A stretch of DNA of 14,486 bases from Lachnospiraceae bacterium UBA7012 (GCA_002449595.1 DJXE01000186.1:1-14486); one strand, 5' to 3'. Positions 6,800-14,486 are shown, counted from the stretch's first letter. Program-made: numbers and translations. Notes: generated by a model from the sequence alone, not told the origin.

Positions 6800-6823
6800 G
6801 GCGGGCAGGCATTCTGCCGCGCC
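6800..6823. repeat. Bulged hairpin in the MFS-metF spacer
   Basis: GGCG and GGCAG (6800-6808) pair with CTGCC and CGCC (6814-6818, 6820-6823) around a GCATT loop, with one bulged G. The first ten bases are identical to 5153-5162 after aroQ. What follows is not a U-run, so a terminator is not supported. Confidence 0.5.
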
Positions 6824-6864
6824 GCAAAAGGATTTGAGCACTGCAAGGCAGCGGGAGAAACAGC

Positions 6865-7737
6865 ATGAGGATTTCAGAACTTCTTAAAAACGACAGGATC
6901 ACGATCTCGTTCGAGGTCTTTCCTCCCAAGACGAGCGACAAATTTGATACGGTGCTGGACACGGCGCGCGCGATCGCGGGGCTGCACCCGGATTTCATGA
7001 GCGTCACGTACGGCGCGGGCGGCGGCACGAGCGCGTTCACCGCGGACATCGCCGCGGACCTGCAGAAGACGTACGACGTGCCGATGCTGGCGCACCTGAC
7101 CTGCGTGTCCTCCACGAAGGACTACGTCGCGAAGACGGTGGAGTCCTATAAGGAAAAGGGGATCGAAAACATCATGGCGCTCCGCGGCGACATCCCGAAG
7201 GAGGGACGGATCGCGGAGGACTACCACCACGCCTGCGAGCTGATCTATGACCTGAAGGAAAAGGGCGACTTCTGCATCGGCGGCGCCTGCTACCCGGAGG
7301 GGCACGTCGAGTGCGAGCACAAGAAGGACGACATCCGCTACCTGAAGGAGAAGGTGGACGCCGGCTGCGACTTCCTGACTTCCCAGATGTTCTTTGACAA
7401 CAACATCTTCTACAACTTCCTCTACCGGGCGAGAGAAGCGGGGATCCTTGTCCCGATCCTTCCCGGCATCATGCCGATCACCGCGAAGAAGCAGCTGTCG
7501 CGCTCGGTCGCGATGTCGGGGACGAACGTGCCCGCGCGCTTTTCCGCGATCGTCGACCGCTTCGGAGATGATCCAGCGGCGATGAAGCAGGTGGGCATCG
7601 TCTACGCCACGGACCAGATCATCGACCTCATCGCGAACGGCGTGAACCACATCCACGTCTATTCCATGAACAAGCCGGACGTCGCGAAGGGCATTCTCGA
7701 CAATCTCTCCGCGGTTCTTGCAGGGCAGGCACAGTGA
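6865..7737 (+). CDS. metF: 5,10-methylenetetrahydrofolate reductase
   Basis: MetF reduces 5,10-methylene-THF to 5-methyl-THF, the methyl donor used by the MetH encoded downstream. The 290-residue TIM-barrel flavoprotein is of normal bacterial length. Landmarks: ISFEVFPPK at 14-22 with the catalytic Glu17, SVTYGAGGG for FAD and folate contacts, HLTCV, ALRGDIPK with the Asp next to the flavin, GGACYPEGH, and LTSQMFFDN with the Gln that contacts folate. GGGAGA lies 6 nt before the ATG. The stop overlaps the GTG of the next gene by 4 nt (GTGA), so the two are translationally coupled. No MetV partner, zinc protein or Rnf-type gene is adjacent, so the electron donor cannot be read from the context. 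Confidence 0.95.
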   Translation: MRISELLKNDRITISFEVFPPKTSDKFDTVLDTARAIAGLHPDFMSVTYGAGGGTSAFTADIAADLQKTYDVPMLAHLTCVSSTKDYVAKTVESYKEKGIENIMALRGDIPKEGRIAEDYHHACELIYDLKEKGDFCIGGACYPEGHVECEHKKDDIRYLKEKVDAGCDFLTSQMFFDNNIFYNFLYRAREAGILVPILPGIMPITAKKQLSRSVAMSGTNVPARFSAIVDRFGDDPAAMKQVGIVYATDQIIDLIANGVNHIHVYSMNKPDVAKGILDNLSAVLAGQAQ

Positions 7738-8468
7738 GTGCGCCCGGATTGACTGGCGGCGTGAGTGTGATCTCCGGTGCGGCAATCGAGCCGGACCGGA
7801 GAGAGATCGCGCGTTATCTCGGGTACCGCGGCGCGGTGCCGGATGAGAAGGTATCCAATGCGATCGAGCGCTGCGTCGAACAGCTCAAGGAGGCCTGCCG
7901 GCCGCAGGAAGTTCACGCGGTGTTCCGCCTGGACGAAGCGCCGGAGAGAGGAGATAAAACACTGGAGAATTCGGGCGGCGCTGATCTCATCCGTTTTGCG
8001 GGCGTGGAGTGGCACAGCAGGAACCTGTCGCGGAACCTGCGCGGCTGCGCGCAGATCATTCTCTTTGCGGCGACGCTCGGCCCCGGGCCGGACCAGCTGA
8101 TCCGCCGCGCCTCCATCATCAAAGTCAGTGACATGGTGATCTATCAGGCGGCGTCCGCGGCCATGATCGAGGCATACTGCGACCGGCTCAACACGGAATT
8201 GAAAGCCGCAGCGGCGCAGGACGGCCTGTTCCTCCGGCCGCGCTATTCGCCCGGCTACGGCAATCTGGCGCTCGAGTCACAGAAGGACCTCATCCGCCTG
8301 CTCGATGCGCCGCGCGCGATCGGCGTCACCCTGACGGAGTCGCTTTTGATGGCGCCTTCTAAGTCCGTGACCGCGGTCATCGGAGTCTCTGAAGAGGAAA
8401 AACCGTGTCCTTTGAGCGGATGTGAGGCCTGCAATATGAAGAACTGCGCATTCCGAAGGGATACGTAA
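7734..8468 (+). CDS. Stand-alone methionine synthase reactivation protein (MetH activation-domain family)
   Basis: The protein has 244 residues and matches the S-adenosylmethionine-binding activation domain that forms the C-terminus of long MetH enzymes. RYSPGYGNLAL at 170-180 corresponds to the RxxPGY signature, followed by LDAPRAIGVTLTESLLMAPSKSVTAVIG at 190-217. A tail with four cysteines, 225, 230, 233 and 238 (C-x4-C-x2-C-x4-C), resembles a metal-binding site; what it binds is unknown. Its expected job is to help remethylate oxidised cob(II)alamin on MetH using SAM and a reductant. The start is a GTG overlapping the metF stop. The upstream signal is weak, so coupling probably drives initiation; further GTG/TTG codons at 7749-7767 remain possible. 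metH lies 66 nt downstream. Confidence 0.9.
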   Translation: MSAPGLTGGVSVISGAAIEPDRREIARYLGYRGAVPDEKVSNAIERCVEQLKEACRPQEVHAVFRLDEAPERGDKTLENSGGADLIRFAGVEWHSRNLSRNLRGCAQIILFAATLGPGPDQLIRRASIIKVSDMVIYQAASAAMIEAYCDRLNTELKAAAAQDGLFLRPRYSPGYGNLALESQKDLIRLLDAPRAIGVTLTESLLMAPSKSVTAVIGVSEEEKPCPLSGCEACNMKNCAFRRDT

Positions 8469-8474
8469 AAACAC

Positions 8475-8499
8475 CGGATCCCCCGAACGACCGGATCCG
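8475..8499. repeat. Inverted repeat in the metH leader
   Basis: CGGATCC (8475-8481) and GGATCCG (8493-8499) can form a 7-bp stem with an 11-nt loop between the activation gene and metH. It ends 22 nt before the metH ribosome binding site (8522-8526) and has no U-run. It may be incidental, because GGATCC is itself palindromic. Confidence 0.4.
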
Positions 8500-8534
8500 A
8501 AACTATGAACAAATACGCATCGGGAGCGATCGAA

Positions 8535-11000
8535 ATGGACAACAGCACAAACAGCAAAACACAGCCGATCAATACGAAGCAGCAGGAGTTCCTCGCGCGC
8601 CTCGGGAGAGAGCGTCTCTTCTGGGACGGCGGCACAGGCTCCCTCCTCCAGGAGAGAGGCCTGAAGGCGGGCGAGCTTCCGGAGACCTGGAACCTCACGC
8701 ACCCGGAGGACGTCACCGCCGTGGCGGAGGGCTACTTCCGCGCGGGGAGCGACATCGTCAACACGAACACGTTCGGCGCGAACGCGCTGAAATACCAGAA
8801 CAGCGACGAGCACCCGGAATATCTGCGGGAGATCATCGAGGCTGGTGTAAAACACGTGAAGGAAGCAAGGCGCCGCGCAGGCCGCGAGAATGATGCGTAC
8901 GTCGCGCTGGACATCGGCCCCAGCGGGAAGCTGCTCGCGCCGATGGGCGACCTGCCGTTCGAGCGGGCGGTGGAACTGTTCGGCGAGGTGGCGCGGATCG
9001 GCACGGAAGCCGGCGCGGACCTCATCCTCATCGAGACGATGAGCGACAGCTACGAGGCGAAGGCAGCGGTCCTCGGCGCGATGGAAAACAGCGACCTCCC
9101 GGTCCTCGTGACCCTGGTGTACGACGGCAGCGGCAAGCTCCTGACCGGCGGCACGGTCGTCTCCACGACCGCGATGCTGGAGGGCCTCGGCGTCACGGCG
9201 CTCGGCGTGAACTGCGGCCTCGGCCCCGACCAGATGCTCCCGCTCGCGCAGGACCTCATGAAGTACTCGTCGCTTCCCGTCATCGTCAACCCGAACGCGG
9301 GCCTTCCGCGCTCCGAGAACGGCGTCACGGTCTACGACGTCGGCCCGGAGGAGTTCGCCGCGAGCATGCGGAAGATCGCGGAGTGCGGCGTCCACGTCCT
9401 CGGCGGCTGCTGCGGCACGACGCCCGCGCACATCGAGGCGATGATCAGAACCTGCCGCAAGATCCCCATAACTCCGCCGACGAAAAAGGAAGATACGTTT
9501 GTGACGTCCTTTTCCCAGGCGGTAGAGATCGGGAAGAAGCCGGTCATGATCGGCGAGCGTATCAACCCGACCGGCAAGAAGCGCTTCCAGCAGGCGCTGC
9601 GCGACGCGGATATCGACTACATCCTGACCCAGGCGATCGAGCAGGAGGACTCCGGTGCGCAGATCCTCGACGTCAACGTCGGCCTGCCCGGCATCAATGA
9701 GCCGGAGATGATGAAAAACGTCGTCACCCGGATCCAGGGCATCACCGGCCTGCCGCTGCAGATCGACGCCTCCGACCCGGCGGCGCTCGAGGCAGGCCTG
9801 AGGTACTACAACGGCAAGCCGATGGTCAACTCGGTCAGCGGCAAGAAGGAGAGCATCGAGGCGGTCATGCCCCTCGTGAAGAAATACGGCGGCGTCCTCG
9901 TCGGCCTCGCGCTGGACGAGGAGGGCATCCCGGACACCGCGGAGGGAAGGCTCCGCGTCGCGGACCGGATCTACGAGGCGGCGGAACGCTACGGCATTCC
10001 CCGCAAGGACGTCGTGATCGACGGCCTCGCGATGACGGTCTCGTCGGACAGCCGCAGCGCGCTCACGACGCTGGAGACGATCGGCAGGATCCGCCGGGAG
10101 AGAAACGGCCACACGATCCTCGGCGTGTCAAATATTTCGTTCGGCCTGCCGCGCCGCGAGATCGTGAACAGCACGTTCCTCGCGATGGCGCTCCAGGAGG
10201 GCCTGTCCTGCGCGATCATCAACCCGAACAACGAGGCGATGATGCGGGCGTATCTGTCGTTCCTTGCGCTCTCGGACATGGATCCGCAGTGCATGGGATA
10301 CATCGAGGCCTACAGCGGGACGAGCGACGACCTGACTTCCCGGAAGGCGGGACGGAAGGACGCGGCCGGCACAAACGGCGCAGCGATGACGCTCGCGGAG
10401 AGCGTGGAGCGCGGCATGCCGGAGCGCGCGGCGGAAGCAGTCAGGGAGGCGCTGAAGACGCGCGAAGCCATGGCGATCGTCGAAGAAGACCTGATTCCGG
10501 CGCTCGACCGCGTCGGCAAGGGTTACGAAAAGGGCACGCTTTATCTGCCGCAGCTCCTCATGAGCGCGGAAGCGGCGCAGGCGGCCTTCGCGGTGATCCG
10601 CGACAGCATGAGCGGGAAGAGCGCAGCCGTCAAGGGCCGCGTGATCCTCGCCACAGTGAAGAATGACATCCACGACATCGGCAAGAACATCGTGAAGGTG
10701 ATGCTCGAGAATTACGGCTACGACGTGATCGATTTGGGAAAAGACGTACCGCCGGAGATCATCGTCGACGCTGCCATCGAGAATGACATCCGGCTCGTCG
10801 GCCTCTCCGCGCTGATGACGACGACGGTCGTCAGCATGGAAGAGACGATCAGGCTGATGCGCGAGAAGAAACCGGACACGAAGATCGTGGTCGGCGGCGC
10901 GGTCATGACTGCGGAGTACGCCGCGGCGATCGGTGCGGACGCCTACGCGAAGGACGCGATGGAGACGGTCCGCTACGCGGATTCCGTGTTCGGAGCCTGA
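8535..11000 (+). CDS. metH: Cobalamin-dependent methionine synthase, short form without activation domain
   Basis: MetH moves the methyl group of 5-methyl-THF to homocysteine through cobalamin. The protein has 821 residues from ATG 8535, about 400 fewer than E. coli MetH because the activation domain is separate. Order: homocysteine-binding zinc barrel (about 18-305) with ligands Cys227 (GVNCG) and Cys292-Cys293 (GGCCGTTP); methyl-THF-binding barrel (about 337-600) with GERINPTG, QIDASDP and MVNSVSG; helical cap (about 618-695); and a B12-binding Rossmann domain from about 701 with DIHDIGKN, whose His713 should be the lower cobalt ligand, plus GLSALMTTT and VVGGAVM. I prefer 8535 because GGGAG ends 8 nt upstream; ATG 8505 in the same frame has no good signal and would add ten residues. 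Confidence 0.95.
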   Translation: MDNSTNSKTQPINTKQQEFLARLGRERLFWDGGTGSLLQERGLKAGELPETWNLTHPEDVTAVAEGYFRAGSDIVNTNTFGANALKYQNSDEHPEYLREIIEAGVKHVKEARRRAGRENDAYVALDIGPSGKLLAPMGDLPFERAVELFGEVARIGTEAGADLILIETMSDSYEAKAAVLGAMENSDLPVLVTLVYDGSGKLLTGGTVVSTTAMLEGLGVTALGVNCGLGPDQMLPLAQDLMKYSSLPVIVNPNAGLPRSENGVTVYDVGPEEFAASMRKIAECGVHVLGGCCGTTPAHIEAMIRTCRKIPITPPTKKEDTFVTSFSQAVEIGKKPVMIGERINPTGKKRFQQALRDADIDYILTQAIEQEDSGAQILDVNVGLPGINEPEMMKNVVTRIQGITGLPLQIDASDPAALEAGLRYYNGKPMVNSVSGKKESIEAVMPLVKKYGGVLVGLALDEEGIPDTAEGRLRVADRIYEAAERYGIPRKDVVIDGLAMTVSSDSRSALTTLETIGRIRRERNGHTILGVSNISFGLPRREIVNSTFLAMALQEGLSCAIINPNNEAMMRAYLSFLALSDMDPQCMGYIEAYSGTSDDLTSRKAGRKDAAGTNGAAMTLAESVERGMPERAAEAVREALKTREAMAIVEEDLIPALDRVGKGYEKGTLYLPQLLMSAEAAQAAFAVIRDSMSGKSAAVKGRVILATVKNDIHDIGKNIVKVMLENYGYDVIDLGKDVPPEIIVDAAIENDIRLVGLSALMTTTVVSMEETIRLMREKKPDTKIVVGGAVMTAEYAAAIGADAYAKDAMETVRYADSVFGA

Positions 11001-11062
11001 GTACGGGAAGCCCGGAACAGGCAAATGCAGGGCCGCGGCTCAGACAAACCGGCAGATGTGTG

Positions 11063-11080
11063 GCGGTGCGGATGCACCGC
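11063..11080. repeat. 7-bp hairpin downstream of metH
   Basis: GCGGTGC and GCACCGC flank a GGAT loop, 62 nt after the metH stop. AATATGATAG follows rather than a U-run, so it is at most a weak terminator or an mRNA-end structure. Confidence 0.6.
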
Positions 11081-11104
11081 AATATGATAGAATAGAACGG
11101 AAGA

Positions 11105-11133
11105 TTGACAGCCGGCGCGCTTATAAGTACTGT
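11105..11133 (+). promoter_or_regulatory. Probable sigma-A promoter for the PNPOx-like and alanyl-tRNA editing genes
   Basis: A perfect TTGACA (11105-11110) is followed after exactly 17 nt by TACTGT (11128-11133), which keeps the most conserved -10 bases T1, A2 and T6. It lies about 58 nt before the ATG at 11192. A TATGAT upstream (11083-11088) lacks a matching -35. The consensus -35 and ideal spacing make this the best promoter in the window. Confidence 0.5.
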
Positions 11134-11191
11134 TGCACACCGGTAAATCACAGGATTCAGACAGCTGAGTGCTGGCAGAAAGGAACGGATC

Positions 11192-11584
11192 ATGCAGGAA
11201 ATATATGAATTCTTAAAGAAGGCAGGCACATATTATCTGGCGACAGTCGACGGCGACCAGCCGCGCGTGCGCCCGTTCGGAACGGTCAATATCTTTGACG
11301 GGAAGCTCTACATCCAGACCGGCAAGGTGAAGGACGTCTCGAAGCAGCTCTACGCGAACCCGAAGGCGGAAGTCTGCGCTTTCGTCGATGGCGTGTGGCT
11401 GCGCGTCGCGGGCAAGCTGATCCCCGATGAGAGATACGAGGCGAAGAAGAGCATGCTCGACGCGTATCCGAGCCTCCAGGGGATGTATTCGGCGGATGAC
11501 GACAACACGATCGTCTTTTATTTCGAGGATGCGACGGCGACGTTTTCTTCGTTCACGGCGGCCCCGAGGACTGTTACGTTCTGA
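11192..11584 (+). CDS. Pyridoxamine 5'-phosphate oxidase-like FMN-binding split-barrel protein
   Basis: A 130-residue protein of the small flavin-binding split-barrel type common in anaerobes. Typical features: YYLATVDGDQPRVRPFG at 14-30, the first strand pair, where flavin phosphate is usually bound; DGKLYIQTGKVKDVSKQL in the middle; an Ala-Glu-Val-Cys-Ala strand; and WLRVAGKL with an acidic end. AAAGGA sits 8 nt before the ATG. True PdxH enzymes are longer and carry a C-terminal substrate motif that is absent here, so a PLP salvage role should not be assumed; relatives bind FMN, F420 or heme, or act on nitro compounds. A promoter-like sequence lies upstream and the editing gene follows after 9 nt, so the two probably share a transcript. 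Confidence 0.85.
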   Translation: MQEIYEFLKKAGTYYLATVDGDQPRVRPFGTVNIFDGKLYIQTGKVKDVSKQLYANPKAEVCAFVDGVWLRVAGKLIPDERYEAKKSMLDAYPSLQGMYSADDDNTIVFYFEDATATFSSFTAAPRTVTF

Positions 11585-11593
11585 CAGGCAGAT

Positions 11594-12823
11594 ATGATCG
11601 AGACAATAAAACTGTATGACGAAGACGCGTACGCGGCGGAATTTACCGCGCGCGTCGTGTCTTCGGAAGAGACAAAGAGCGGGTGGAACGTCGTCCTCGA
11701 CAGGACGCTGTTCTTTCCCGAAGAAGGCGGCCAGAGTCCCGACAGCGGGGTGCTGGCCGGCCTTCGTGTGACAGACGTGCAGATCCGGAAGGGGATCATC
11801 ACGCACACGCTGGAGCGGCCGGCAGTTGAGAGCGCCGGCGCCGCGGACGGCACAGGCCGGGCGGCGCAGAGTGCGGCGGGACCCGCAGTCGGCACGGAAG
11901 TCACAGGTGTGGTTGACTGGGACAAACGGTTTTCCAATATGCAGAACCACACTGGAGAGCACATTATCTCCGGGCTGATGCACAAGCACTACGGGTTCGA
12001 CAACGTCGGATTCCGGCTGAGCCCGCGCACACCGGTCACGGTCGACGTGAACGGGTTCCTGGATGAGGAGCAGCTTGAGGCGTTGGAGAAAGAGGCCAAC
12101 GAGGTCGTCCGCCGCAACGTGAACGTGCGTGCGGAGTACCCGCCGGAGGAGGTCCTGAAGGCGACGGAGTACCGGAGCAAGATCGAGCTGACCGGCGCGG
12201 TGCGGCTCGTCACGGTCGAGGGCGTCGACACCTGCGCGTGCTGCGCGCCCCACGTGAGAAGGACGGGCGAGATCGGCCTCATCCGGATCCTGGATGCGCA
12301 GAAGACCGGCGGCGGAATGCGAATCTTTATTCTGTGCGGGGAGAGAGCGCTGGAGGATCTTCAGAAGAAGAGCGCGGTCCTGCGCGAGATCTCGAGGCTG
12401 ACCTCCAAGAAGCAGGAGGAGGCGGACGAGGGCGTCCGGCACCTGCTCGAAGAGAACGCGGCGCTGAAGGCGCAGGCGGCCGAGATCCAGGCGGAGCTTG
12501 TTGCTTTGAAGGCGGAGCGCGTGCCGAAGGAGCTGCGCAGCGTCCTGCTGTTTGAGGGACCGATGGACCCGAAGGCGCAGAGGGACTATGTGAATCTGCT
12601 CACGGCGGCGCATGAGGGGCTCTGCGGCGTGTTTTCCGGCACGGAGGAAGCGGGATACCGGTTTGTCATCGGGAGCGGCACGGGCAAAGAGAACGCGAAG
12701 GAAGCCGCGGACCTGCTGCGGGGGAACTTAAGCGCCAGGGGCGGCGGCTCGCCGCAGATGGTGCAGGGGTCTGTCGAGGCGGAAGAGAGAGCAATTCGAG
12801 AGTGCCTTTCCGGCCTGTTTTGA
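11594..12823 (+). CDS. Alanyl-tRNA editing protein, AlaX long form with DHHA1 domain
   Basis: This free-standing relative of the AlaRS editing domain should hydrolyse mischarged Ser-tRNA(Ala) (or Gly-tRNA(Ala)) in the cytosol. The length is 409 residues. The N-terminal barrel (about 1-110) contains LFFPEEGGQSPDSG. Zinc ligands are His119 and His123 in NHTGEH and Cys216 and His220 in CCAPH. The editing domain runs to about residue 250, a coiled-coil-like stretch rich in Ala, Glu and Lys covers about 250-310, and a DHHA1-type C-terminal domain ends with ARGGGSPQMVQGS at 381-393. An Ala/Gly-rich insert at about 79-101 looks like a flexible loop. There is no aminoacylation domain, so it is not a truncated alaS. 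Its ribosome binding site is weak, consistent with coupling to the gene 9 nt upstream. Confidence 0.92.
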   Translation: MIETIKLYDEDAYAAEFTARVVSSEETKSGWNVVLDRTLFFPEEGGQSPDSGVLAGLRVTDVQIRKGIITHTLERPAVESAGAADGTGRAAQSAAGPAVGTEVTGVVDWDKRFSNMQNHTGEHIISGLMHKHYGFDNVGFRLSPRTPVTVDVNGFLDEEQLEALEKEANEVVRRNVNVRAEYPPEEVLKATEYRSKIELTGAVRLVTVEGVDTCACCAPHVRRTGEIGLIRILDAQKTGGGMRIFILCGERALEDLQKKSAVLREISRLTSKKQEEADEGVRHLLEENAALKAQAAEIQAELVALKAERVPKELRSVLLFEGPMDPKAQRDYVNLLTAAHEGLCGVFSGTEEAGYRFVIGSGTGKENAKEAADLLRGNLSARGGGSPQMVQGSVEAEERAIRECLSGLF

Positions 12824-12861
12824 GCAGGCAGGGAGGCGGAAACTGAGAGGTTTAGAGGTTC

Positions 12862-14486
12862 ATGGTATTTATGGTCAAACTGCTGATCATCATGATCGTG
12901 ATGCAGCTTACGGGAGTCACCGGGGCAATCGTGGAGACGGTGGCCAGTGAGGCACAGGGATTAAACGGCGCGGTGGTCACAAACCTTACGCATGGCGCGG
13001 GGAATGCCGCGAAGGAAGAGACGGAGAATCCGGAGCACCTCGGCGGGGCAGGAGACGACGACTTCGAGGAAGATGAGGACGAGATCCGGAGGTTTGATGC
13101 TTTTCTCGAAGAATATACGATAGAGATCCTCGAGGATGACTACCTCACGATGCACTACAAGTACGAGGATCCGGAGGCAGCCGGCATCGACAGGAAGAGC
13201 GTCGAGGTGACGTTCGGCGACGTCGTGACGGACCGCGAGGAGGCGCTCGAGGACTCGGCGGAGCTGAAGGAGGATCTCGCGTCGTTCGACTATCACGCCC
13301 TGAACCAGGTGCAGCGCGGCATCTACGACGATCTCGCGCTCAGCGCGGACCTCACCGAGAAGCTCGTCGACGAGAAGTTTGACTACCTCGACAACCTGTG
13401 GAGCAGCTCCGGCGGCGTCCACCAGGTCTTCATCCAGGTCTTCTCCGAGTACAACCTCTACTGCGAGCAGGACGTGGCCGACATGATCACGCTCCTTGAG
13501 GACGTCCCGCGGTTTGTGGACGAGTCGCTCGAGTACACGAAGGAACAGGCGGAGAGAGGCGTGCTGTGCTTTGACTACGACGCTGTCATGGAAGTGCTGG
13601 ACGACGTGCTCGGCGCGAAGAACGACAGCGCTGTCATCAAGTCGCTCGAAAAGAGCATCGACGCTGTGGAGGAGCTCTCGGACGAGCAGAAGGAATCCTA
13701 TAAGGAGGAGATGCGGACCGCGGTGAACGAGTGCCTGTATCCTTCTTATGAGAAGATGAAGAAGGAGCTCCGCAAGCTGAAGAAGCAGGTGCTGCCGATC
13801 CAGGGGCTCGCGAAGCTTCCGGAGGGCGGGGAGTACTACGAGCTGCTGCTGCAGGACACGATCGGGAGCACGGACTCCGTGGAGGACGTCCGGCAGACGC
13901 TCGAATACGGCCTGAGCAGGAGCCAGAACATGCTCGCGCAGCTGATAAAGGAGGACCCGACGCTGGAGGAGCTCGACCTGTATTCGCTCCAGAGCGGCAT
14001 GGATTCCATCGAGGAGATCCTGAAGAAGAACCTGCGGGAGTACCGCTACGAGTTCCCGGAGGTCGGGGAGATGGACTACGAGCTGGACGGCATCAACGAT
14101 GAGAGAGCGGGCGACTTCTCTGCGTTCTTCATCATTCCGACGCTCGACAGCACGATCCCTTACCAGATCCGCTACAACATCCGCTCGCTCGGCGAGGAGG
14201 TCGGAACGCTGGACATGTACAACACGATCTCGCACGAGGGCATCCCGGGGCACATGTACCAGGCGCAGTTCAACAAGGAGAACCTGACGTACCCGATCCA
14301 GTTCCTGTCGGACAACCAGGCGTTCACGGAAGGGTGGGCGGTCTACGCGGCGAACGTCGCGATGGACTACATCAAGACGAAGGATTTCCGCGCGGTGATG
14401 TTCTACGACGAGTACATCAACTTCCTGAACACGCTGGCCGCGCTGTGGGAGCTCGAGATCAACTACGACGGCCTCACGGAGGACGA
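12862..14486 (+). CDS. Exported DUF885 metallopeptidase-like protein, 3' partial
   Basis: The frame is open to the window edge: 541 residues are visible of an expected 560-600, so only a short C-terminus is missing. A hydrophobic N-terminus (VKLLIIMIVMQLTGVTGAIV, about 5-24) looks like a signal peptide or anchor, though it has one Lys only and no lipobox Cys. A strongly acidic stretch follows at 65-74. The DUF885 body starts near RFDAFLEEYTIEILEDDYLTMHY and carries ISHEGIPGHMYQ at 456-467 (His458, Glu459 and His464 as likely zinc ligands or catalytic residues) and TEGWAVY with Glu490. This pattern suggests a zinc hydrolase acting on peptides outside the cytoplasm, but no activity is established. 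ATG 12862 has AGAGG 11 nt upstream; ATG 12871 is an alternative. Confidence 0.85.
   Translation, partial: MVFMVKLLIIMIVMQLTGVTGAIVETVASEAQGLNGAVVTNLTHGAGNAAKEETENPEHLGGAGDDDFEEDEDEIRRFDAFLEEYTIEILEDDYLTMHYKYEDPEAAGIDRKSVEVTFGDVVTDREEALEDSAELKEDLASFDYHALNQVQRGIYDDLALSADLTEKLVDEKFDYLDNLWSSSGGVHQVFIQVFSEYNLYCEQDVADMITLLEDVPRFVDESLEYTKEQAERGVLCFDYDAVMEVLDDVLGAKNDSAVIKSLEKSIDAVEELSDEQKESYKEEMRTAVNECLYPSYEKMKKELRKLKKQVLPIQGLAKLPEGGEYYELLLQDTIGSTDSVEDVRQTLEYGLSRSQNMLAQLIKEDPTLEELDLYSLQSGMDSIEEILKKNLREYRYEFPEVGEMDYELDGINDERAGDFSAFFIIPTLDSTIPYQIRYNIRSLGEEVGTLDMYNTISHEGIPGHMYQAQFNKENLTYPIQFLSDNQAFTEGWAVYAANVAMDYIKTKDFRAVMFYDEYINFLNTLAALWELEINYDGLTED

Noticed and set aside
8469..8534. Cobalamin or SAM riboswitch before metH or metF
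   Set aside because: The 66-nt spacer is too short, and neither it nor 6744-6864 shows a B12-box or S-box core.
8277..10112. 611-codon open frame on the minus strand opposite metH
   Set aside because: It mirrors the GC-rich codon pattern of a clear metH. The translation is Arg/Asp/Val/Ala-rich and low in complexity, with no recognisable domain.
12961..14253. 430-codon minus-strand frame opposite the DUF885 gene
   Set aside because: Leu/Val/Arg-rich antisense shadow. The plus strand carries a leader, HEGIPGH and EGWAVY in one continuous frame.

Overview
The window reads as a chromosomal, housekeeping stretch of a GC-rich member of the Clostridia; a Lachnospiraceae-like anaerobe is my best guess. 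The reasons are AGGAGG-type ribosome binding sites, a fused chorismate mutase/prephenate dehydratase, a shikimate dehydrogenase fused to shikimate kinase, a chorismate synthase of the divergent Firmicutes type, and a cobalamin-dependent methionine synthase whose reactivation domain is a separate gene. The taxonomy is inferred from gene content only. Every gene I can support lies on the + strand. I see no phage, transposon, CRISPR, tRNA or rRNA, and no stretch longer than 300 bases without a gene.

Region 1 (1-5152) is an aromatic amino acid block: aroA (5' end outside the window), aroC, pheA, the aroE-aroK fusion and aroQ. From aroC to aroQ the genes overlap or are 11 nt apart, so they are very likely one transcript. 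Together they carry every step from 3-dehydroquinate to phenylpyruvate: AroQ, AroE, AroK, AroA, AroC, then chorismate mutase and prephenate dehydratase. DAHP synthase, dehydroquinate synthase and prephenate dehydrogenase are not in the window. The aroA-aroC spacer holds an imperfect 39-nt tandem repeat.

Region 2 (5153-6864) is a 12-TM major facilitator transporter of unknown substrate. Its 223-nt upstream spacer is densely palindromic: several hairpins, one with a perfect 14-bp stem, are enclosed by a long-range helix. This is the least explained part of the window and the best candidate for something new, such as a structured leader RNA or a small palindromic repeat element.

Region 3 (6865-11000) is a methyl-group module: metF makes 5-methyl-THF, metH transfers the methyl group to homocysteine through cobalamin, and a separate protein equivalent to the C-terminal activation domain of E. 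coli MetH would reductively remethylate the inactivated cofactor. metF and the activation gene overlap by 4 nt.

Region 4 (11001-14486) has a small FMN-binding split-barrel (PNPOx-like) protein, an AlaX-type alanyl-tRNA editing protein 9 nt downstream, and an exported DUF885 metallopeptidase-like protein that runs off the right edge. No spacer has a convincing intrinsic terminator: hairpins are present but none is followed by a U-run.
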